This document shows positions 43,250 through 47,615 of a DNA stretch of 47,615 nt, piece by piece. This DNA is from Coriobacteriaceae bacterium. Its GTDB lineage: Bacteria; Actinomycetota; Coriobacteriia; Coriobacteriales; Coriobacteriaceae. Under the pieces are notes generated by a model that did no database searches, had not been told where the DNA came from, and saw only the letters and a list, made by a program, of their open reading frames with translations. Position 1 is the stretch's first letter, and every line of letters starts with the position of its first letter. The translations under genes were made by a program, and so were the position numbers. The DNA lies in the NCBI GenBank assembly GCA_902362275.1, contig CABIWB010000012.1, positions 26,854 to 74,468 on the forward strand, in the 5' to 3' direction.

Positions 43250-43440
43250 GCAGCACTACTGCACCCCAAATTGGCACCCCGAGCCTGTTATAAGTTGCTG
43301 TGAAATACGGACGGTTGATAATCAAGGGTTGAAAATCAAGGCGCGCTATACGGCTTGCTATATCTCACTATACTTTGCTGTACGTCGCTATACTTTGCTA
43401 TAACTTGACAATAATCGGCCCGTTACCATCCGGGATATAA

Positions 43441-43472
43441 CGGACCCCAAGCCAACGCTGGCTTGGGGTCCG
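43441..43472 (-). terminator. Hairpin ending the Schlafen-like gene
   Basis: Perfect 14-bp arms CGGACCCCAAGCCA and TGGCTTGGGGTCCG with a four-base loop, 24 nt past the stop. The minus strand continues TTATAT; T-run is weak. Confidence 0.65.
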
Positions 43473-43495
43473 TCTTGTAGCATGGCTCTTTTTGA

Positions 43496-44749
43496 CTATG
43501 AGCGCTCGTATTTCGTGGCCCGCCCGGTTCCCTGCCTTACGATTGCATTCCGTTCAAGCAGAGATTCGAGTGCCGCCAACGTCCGCATGCGGCTCAGCCC
43601 CGTCTGTTTTTCAATCTCGCTTCGCGACATAATTCGCCCGCCCGACAAGGCCTTGAGAACCTGAACCTCTTCCTCGGACCCTTCAAAGGCATCGGTAACG
43701 GGCAATGTGACGGCCACCATGCCGCCGCGAACATCAAAAATTGGTTGATTGATCGAATCGCGATAGGCACGTCTAATGCGCGCGATTCCCGTACCAAATT
43801 TCTCGATGTAATCCAGCTTTAAGAAGGCCTCTGCAACGATGGGGTTTCTGAGCACGGATATCTGCCCATACAGGTATTGTTCCGTCGTCAAACCGGCGGG
43901 CAGCGATCCGGGGGAGGTCACAACGACACGATCATCGTACAGGGCAATTTGAACGTTCGCTCGAACGTCCCACGTCCGATGCACCAAAGCGTTTGCAACA
44001 GCTTCGCGGAATGCCTCAAGAGGAATTCGATCGGTTTGGACGCGCTCCATCCCTTCGATACGCTCATAACGGTAGTAGCGTGCAAACATAGCCACCGCCC
44101 TGTCCACCTGCTCAATTGCGGATACATTTGTCGCCGCCTCGCGATCCAAGATCACATCCTCGGTATCGCCAAAACGGACGCAGTCGATGCCTGGAAAATC
44201 ATTCTTATCCGCTAAAATCGCCGCGGCATTGGTATAGCCATCCTTGCCGAGCAAGCGGAGCGTACGCATGATATCCGGCGTTAGCTCGGAAATGCCGAGG
44301 TGTTCAACACACTTATGCTCGAGCGTGTGAAAACTCAAGTCCTGGCGAGCCGACGTGAGCGCGTCGAACGTTACGTTGCTGCCTTCGAGCGTCAGCCTGC
44401 CATACTCAAACCGGTCGACCTCCACCGTTGCCGAATCGTTTCGCCTGTAGGCCTTTCCCTCGCTTCGATAGGGTTTGTCCTGCCCTTCATAAACCGTAAG
44501 GATTACGGTCCCGTGTTTCTCATCGGGCTCAAGCGAGTAACGGGGCGTGGGATCAAGACTGTCGTTAATCATGTTCTCGATGCGCAGGCATTCTGCAACC
44601 GGATCCGCAAGGCCGACAGCCACGCCATCGTCATCAACGCCAAACTCAATCTTGCCCGTCCCGTAGTTTGCATAGGCGCTCACCGTTTTAAGAAACGTCG
44701 GCGTAACGCTTTCCTTGTATTCGACTGTAGGGCTCTCTCTAACAACCAT
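43496..44749 (-). CDS. Schlafen AlbA_2-domain ATP-binding regulator
   Basis: A 417-residue protein with an N-terminal AlbA_2/Schlafen AAA_4 domain (ESPTVEYKES, then ANYGTGKIEFGVDDDGVAVG), a middle HATPase-like fold (FREAVANALVHRTWDVRANVQIALYDDRVVVTSPGSLPAGLT, cited as a region) and a C-terminal winged helix (MSRSEIEKQTGLSRMRTLAALESLL). Such proteins are annotated as putative transcriptional regulators, some linked to phage defence. GAGGGGG lies 8 nt before ATG 44749, preferred to ATG 44776, which lacks one. A 19-bp perfect inverted repeat covers its promoter. Confidence 0.88.
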   Translation of the reverse strand: MVVRESPTVEYKESVTPTFLKTVSAYANYGTGKIEFGVDDDGVAVGLADPVAECLRIENMINDSLDPTPRYSLEPDEKHGTVILTVYEGQDKPYRSEGKAYRRNDSATVEVDRFEYGRLTLEGSNVTFDALTSARQDLSFHTLEHKCVEHLGISELTPDIMRTLRLLGKDGYTNAAAILADKNDFPGIDCVRFGDTEDVILDREAATNVSAIEQVDRAVAMFARYYRYERIEGMERVQTDRIPLEAFREAVANALVHRTWDVRANVQIALYDDRVVVTSPGSLPAGLTTEQYLYGQISVLRNPIVAEAFLKLDYIEKFGTGIARIRRAYRDSINQPIFDVRGGMVAVTLPVTDAFEGSEEEVQVLKALSGGRIMSRSEIEKQTGLSRMRTLAALESLLERNAIVRQGTGRATKYERS

Positions 44750-44787
44750 ATGCACAACCCCCTCGTTTCGTACCATTCATAACCGTA

Positions 44788-44845
44788 TTATAAGACGAAA
44801 ACCGTTTGCGTACTGATTTATCCAAGACGCAAACGGTTTTCGTCT
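44788..44845 (-). promoter_or_regulatory. Promoter with 19-bp perfect inverted repeat before the Schlafen-like gene
   Basis: AGACGAAAACCGTTTGCGT (44793-44811) and its exact inverse (44827-44845) flank 15 nt. TATAAT on the minus strand (44793-44788) touches the repeat, so the repeat covers the -35 region. A repressor, perhaps the product itself, may bind it; alternatively it is a terminator-like hairpin. Confidence 0.6.
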
Positions 44846-44874
44846 GTCAATACGTCTGCAATCCAAACGAAAAA

Positions 44875-44900
44875 GCCCCGAGCTCATATGAACTCGGGGC
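44875..44900. terminator. Bidirectional terminator-like hairpin
   Basis: GCCCCGAG and CTCGGGGC around CTCATATGAA. The minus strand runs into five T residues, the plus strand into TCTTTG. Confidence 0.75.
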
Positions 44901-44922
44901 TCTTTGTGCCGCACATCTATGA

Positions 44923-45201
44923 GAGGATATATTCGATGCGTACGGGCGCTACTCCATGAAGCCGCCCTGGGATGGCGGAAACCTCGTCGTTACCCGTCTG
45001 ATGGGTGTGCTCAAGGCATCCGTTCCCCTCTTTATCGACGTAACAGGCAAAAAGCTCGTCGAGGAGACCATCCGCACGCACCACGGTGTGGCCGACGCCA
45101 TCGAGGCGCGCAACCCCACCGCCGTTCACGATGCGATGTATCTGTACCTGGTCTACAACCGCAACATGATTGCAGAAGACGCACAGACAAAAGGCATTTA
45201 A
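44923..45201 (+). pseudogene. Remnant of a GntR/FadR family regulator (C-terminal FCD part)
   Basis: The frame reads EDIFDAYGRYSMKPPWDGGN and later VVEETIRTHHGVADAIEARNPTAVHDAMYLYLVYNRNMI (region), the last helices of an FCD domain with the typical HHGVADAIEARN motif. The DNA-binding half is missing: in-frame TGA at 44920-44922 and a terminator-like hairpin lie directly upstream. PHIYE in another frame just ahead suggests a small indel at the left edge. It is therefore the 3' end of a deleted regulator gene, and its position next to the enoate reductase makes it that gene's probable former regulator (inference). Confidence 0.7.
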
Positions 45202-45220
45202 GGCTCGACAATGATCTTTC

Positions 45221-45263
45221 TTTGATAAAACGCAAAAGCGGCGGCCGCTTGCGTTTTATCAAA
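45221..45263. terminator. Strong hairpin after the GntR remnant
   Basis: TTTGATAAAACGCAA...GCGGC pairs with GCCGC-TTGCGTTTTATCAAA, about 20 bp with a two-base bulge. It can stop transcripts from both sides. Confidence 0.65.
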
Positions 45264-45264
45264 T

Positions 45265-45327
45265 GGTGCGATGGGGCCAGGTTTACATGCATCAAGTTGG
45301 TGCAAAGTAACCTGTCCCCATCGCACC
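45265..45327. repeat. CCTGTCCC-core palindrome, copy 4
   Basis: GGTGCGATGGGG...CAGGTTTAC faces GTAACCTG-TCCCCATCGCACC with few mismatches; total 63 bp. It lies 11 bp beyond the enoate reductase stop. Confidence 0.8.
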
Positions 45328-45337
45328 AAAGGGTTGA

Positions 45338-47287
45338 CTAGAGCTCGCAGGCGACCTTGTAGCCATCGCCGATGGCATCGCGGATGTTGCCGCACTTCTG
45401 CGCATCGCCCAACACGTGGGTGACAATGCCGGCAGCGGCAAGGTCATCGGCCAGATTGGTGTTGGGGCGGTAGCCCATGGCAAGCACCAGCGTATCGGCG
45501 TCGGCGATGGTGTGGACCTCGCCGTCCTTCTCGTAGCTGATAGTGTCCTCGGTGATTTCGGTCACCTTGGCCTCGGTCAGCACATGGACGCCCTTGGAGA
45601 GCATGCGCGTGATGAGCACCGCGCGACCGGCACCGCCCTCGTTGGCGGCAAGCGTCTTGGTCATCTCGATGACGGTAACGTCGCGGTTGGCCGGAGACAG
45701 GTCGTTGACCAGCGGGGCCAGATAATCGGCCGTCTCGCAGCCAACGGTGCCGCCGCCCACGATGACGATCTTCTTGCCCGGGAAAGCCTTGCCGCCCAGC
45801 AGGTCGTCAGCCGTCATAACCTGCTTAAAGCCCTGCATAAAGGCCGGAGCGATGGACTCGGCACCATAAGCCAGGACAACCTCGTAGCCCGCGTAGTCGC
45901 GCTGAATGTCATCGGCCGAGAGCTCGGTGCCAAAGACGCACGTGACGCCCGCCTCGGCCAGGCGACGGTACTGATACTTGATCACGCGGGTGAGCTCCTG
46001 CTTTGCCGGCGGAACGGCCGCGATGCGCATCTCGCCGCCCGGTTCGTCCTGCTTATCCACGAGCACCACGTTGTGGCCGCGCTTGGCGGCAATGTAGGCT
46101 GCCTCCATGCCCGCAGGACCAGCGCCCACAACGAGCACGTTCTTGGCCTCGGCGGCAGACTCATAGCCAGCCTCGTCGCGCTCCACGTCCGGGTTGACGG
46201 TGCAGGAGATGCGCTTGCCGAACATAATGCCGTTCAGGCAGCGCAGGCAGCCAATGCAGGGGCGGATGTCGTCGGCGTTGCCGGCGGCTGCCTTGTTGCA
46301 GAACTCGGCATCGCACAGATTGGCGCGGCCCATCATGCAGATGTCGGCGACGCCGTCCTCGATCAGCTCCTCGGCGATCCAGGCCTCGTTGATGCGGCCG
46401 ACGGTGGCGACGGGAATGTTGACGTGCTTTTTGATCTCGCGCGAGCATGCGGCATGCGAGGCCTGCTGGGTACCGGCGGCGGGAATCGCAGAGCCGCGCT
46501 TGATAGTGGTGCCACCCGACACGTGGATCATGTCGACACCAGCCTTCTCCAGGCGACGCGAGACATAGATCATGTCGTTGAGGGTCAGACCGCCGTCGGT
46601 GTACTCATCGCCCGAGATGCGGACGTCGATGATAAAGTCCTTGCCGCAGCGCTCGCGAATCTCGGCGATGACCTCGAGCAAGAAGCGCATGCGGGCGTCG
46701 AGCGAGCCACCGTACTCGTCGGTACGCTTGTTATAGAGCGGGGTCAAAAAGCCGCCGAGCATGCCATGGGCGTGCGCCGCATGAACCTCGACGCCATCGA
46801 CGCCGGCTTTCTGCATACGAACGGCAGCGTCACCGAACTGATGTGTAAGCTCGTGGATCTCGTCAACCGTGATGGGGCGCGGTGCCTCGCGGGCGTAAGA
46901 CGGGCCCACAAAGGACGGAGCGATCAGGCGCGGCGTGCCCGGAACGTTAAAGGCCATGTAGGCGGGGTGGAAGAGCTGCGGCATGATCTTGCAGCCATAC
47001 TCGTGGACGGCCGCGGCGAGCTTTTCCCAGCCAGGGATAAACGTGTCGTCGTAGCAGCACATGTCACCCGGCAGATAGGTATAGGTGGGCTCGACCGTCA
47101 CGACCTCGGTGATGATGAGGCCCACGCCGCCCTTGGCACGGGCACGGTAATGATCGACCAAGTCGTCGGTCACATAGCCGTGATCGGCCAGGTTGGTAGA
47201 TACCGGCGGCATAAAGACGCGGTTCTTGACCTCGGTCGTACCGACCTTGATCGGACTAAAGAGCATCGGATAGGCGGAAGACTCCAT
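45338..47287 (-). CDS. 2-enoate reductase-like NADH:flavin oxidoreductase (OYE/2,4-dienoyl-CoA reductase family)
   Basis: A 649-residue flavoenzyme: an N-terminal OYE-type TIM barrel with FMN (VHAAHAHGMLGGFLTPLYN; RTDEYGGS), a 4Fe-4S cluster bound by Cys344, Cys347, Cys350 and Cys362 (CIGCLRC...SC), then FAD-binding (VLVVGAGPAGMEAAY) and NAD-binding (IVIVGGGTVGCETA) domains. The layout is that of 2,4-dienoyl-CoA reductase, clostridial 2-enoate reductase and bile-acid BaiCD/BaiH. It reduces an activated C=C bond; the substrate, possibly a bile acid, cinnamate or dietary enoate, cannot be told. The ATG at 47287 is chosen for AAAGGAATCC. Single gene with a palindromic leader. Confidence 0.9.
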   Translation of the reverse strand: MESSAYPMLFSPIKVGTTEVKNRVFMPPVSTNLADHGYVTDDLVDHYRARAKGGVGLIITEVVTVEPTYTYLPGDMCCYDDTFIPGWEKLAAAVHEYGCKIMPQLFHPAYMAFNVPGTPRLIAPSFVGPSYAREAPRPITVDEIHELTHQFGDAAVRMQKAGVDGVEVHAAHAHGMLGGFLTPLYNKRTDEYGGSLDARMRFLLEVIAEIRERCGKDFIIDVRISGDEYTDGGLTLNDMIYVSRRLEKAGVDMIHVSGGTTIKRGSAIPAAGTQQASHAACSREIKKHVNIPVATVGRINEAWIAEELIEDGVADICMMGRANLCDAEFCNKAAAGNADDIRPCIGCLRCLNGIMFGKRISCTVNPDVERDEAGYESAAEAKNVLVVGAGPAGMEAAYIAAKRGHNVVLVDKQDEPGGEMRIAAVPPAKQELTRVIKYQYRRLAEAGVTCVFGTELSADDIQRDYAGYEVVLAYGAESIAPAFMQGFKQVMTADDLLGGKAFPGKKIVIVGGGTVGCETADYLAPLVNDLSPANRDVTVIEMTKTLAANEGGAGRAVLITRMLSKGVHVLTEAKVTEITEDTISYEKDGEVHTIADADTLVLAMGYRPNTNLADDLAAAGIVTHVLGDAQKCGNIRDAIGDGYKVACEL

Positions 47288-47316
47288 ACAGGATTCCTTT
47301 CGTTTGAGCCGCTCGG

Positions 47317-47355
47317 CGGCAGTTACTGACACACCTATCGTATCAGCAACTGCCG
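47317..47355 (-). promoter_or_regulatory. 16-bp inverted repeat in the leader of the enoate reductase gene
   Basis: CGGCAGTTACTGACAC (47317-47332) and GTATCAGCAACTGCCG (47340-47355) are inverted copies with two mismatches, 30-68 nt before the ATG. Operator or leader hairpin; no -35/-10 pair was identified with confidence. Confidence 0.6.
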
Positions 47356-47408
47356 TATCTGCACTCGCTCGCACTCCTCACCTTCAATCCCGACCCTCAC
47401 AAAAAAGT

Positions 47409-47469
47409 TGCGGTGGAATACGAAGTAGATAAGGCCTTTGACAGGCAAAACAGTCCGTATTCCACCGCA
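47409..47469. repeat. Short palindrome E6 (14-bp perfect arms)
   Basis: TGCGGTGGAATACG and CGTATTCCACCGCA flank 33 nt that include AAGTAGATAAGGCC, a motif shared with E5. Confidence 0.85.
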
Positions 47470-47535
47470 GCTGATGGGCGGGGTGGAATTGAGGGCTCAG
47501 ATAGTCAGTCATGCCCTCATCCGCCACTCCCTCAC

Positions 47536-47615
47536 CTACAGCGTGCCATCCAACATGAGGTTCACCTTGAGCACGTTGACCGTGGGCTCGCCGAAGACGC
47601 CCAGGAATCGGCCCT
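47536..47615 (-). CDS. Partial gene, C-terminus only, function not recognised
   Basis: The last 25 codons of a minus-strand frame read GRFLGVFGEPTVN and VLKVNLMLDGTL before TAG (47538-47536). The frame is open to the window edge with high-GC codon use. No family could be named from this fragment. Confidence 0.5.
   Translation of the reverse strand, partial: GRFLGVFGEPTVNVLKVNLMLDGTL

Noticed and set aside
43116..43325. 69-residue minus-strand frame in element E5
   Set aside because: Spans the palindrome, lacks a ribosome-binding site and shows no coding-like codon use.
45416..47329. 637-residue plus-strand open frame opposite the enoate reductase
   Set aside because: Antisense shadow; Gly/Ala/Val/His/Asp-rich low-complexity translation with no motif, while the opposite strand has complete flavoenzyme motifs.

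Overview
The window is high-GC, single-chromosome bacterial DNA with dense, mostly minus-strand genes. The gene complement (GatCAB, tmRNA, GlnR-type regulator, BTAD regulator, 2-enoate reductase, Schlafen-like ATPase, many HEPN/PIN toxin modules) and protein styles point to an anaerobic gut actinomycete of the class Coriobacteriia, most likely Collinsella. This assignment is by recognition of protein families, not by a database search. No phage, plasmid, IS transposase, CRISPR array, rRNA or canonical tRNA gene was seen.

Layout. 1-3.1 kb: PFL/UPF0210 protein, a methyltransferase and a YhbY RNA-binding protein on the plus strand. 3.1-6.2 kb: a 999-residue STAND-type regulator with a BTAD C-terminus. 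6.6-10.6 kb: amino-sugar and translation block (nagB, PTS EIIA, glmM, rpsI, rplM). 10.7-11.5 kb: a patatin-like lipase. 11.6-12.9 kb: gene-free stretch with nested palindromes, a 62-bp tandem array and a complete tmRNA gene. 12.9-16.7 kb: an unknown small protein, a RelB/DinJ-PIN toxin-antitoxin pair, and a P1B-type ATPase with a DUF6110 partner. 16.9-21.6 kb: two half-transporters (YbtPQ/IrtAB style) with a divergent AraC regulator. 21.9-25.4 kb: gatC-gatA-gatB with overlapping stop/start codons. 25.7-28.1 kb: moaA and a moaC-mobB fusion. 28.2-29.4 kb: a PD-(D/E)XK-like protein damaged by a 40-bp duplication. 29.7-32 kb: MATE pump with its MerR regulator. 32-33.7 kb: an AT-rich island encoding a Tat-exported papain-like protease and a lipoprotein. 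33.7-37.8 kb: ligA and an HtrA protease. 38.0-40.1 kb: a GlnR-type regulator beside a glutamine synthetase homologue that lacks several metal ligands. 40.2-41.1 kb: an HepT/MntA pair whose MntA carries an extra DinJ-like domain. 41.1-43 kb: LacI and FadR-type regulators. 43.5-45.2 kb: Schlafen-like ATPase and a GntR remnant. 45.3-47.3 kb: 2-enoate-reductase-like enzyme. The right edge cuts an unidentified gene.

The most unusual material is of two kinds. First, the glutamine synthetase-like protein keeps the fold signatures and the first-shell E131/E133/E334, but the residues aligned with two other metal-binding glutamates, the metal-binding histidine and the flap glutamate are A184, G191, F240 and S302. 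It sits next to an atypical GlnR-type regulator, and a GlnR-like box lies upstream. Second, the intergenic DNA is full of long, nearly perfect nested palindromes of several families. Two of them (1438-1571 and 21712-21850) share both an outer-arm motif and an inner core at identical spacing although they are 20 kb apart. Start codons were refined from ribosome-binding sites, so several coding regions are shorter than the longest open frame.
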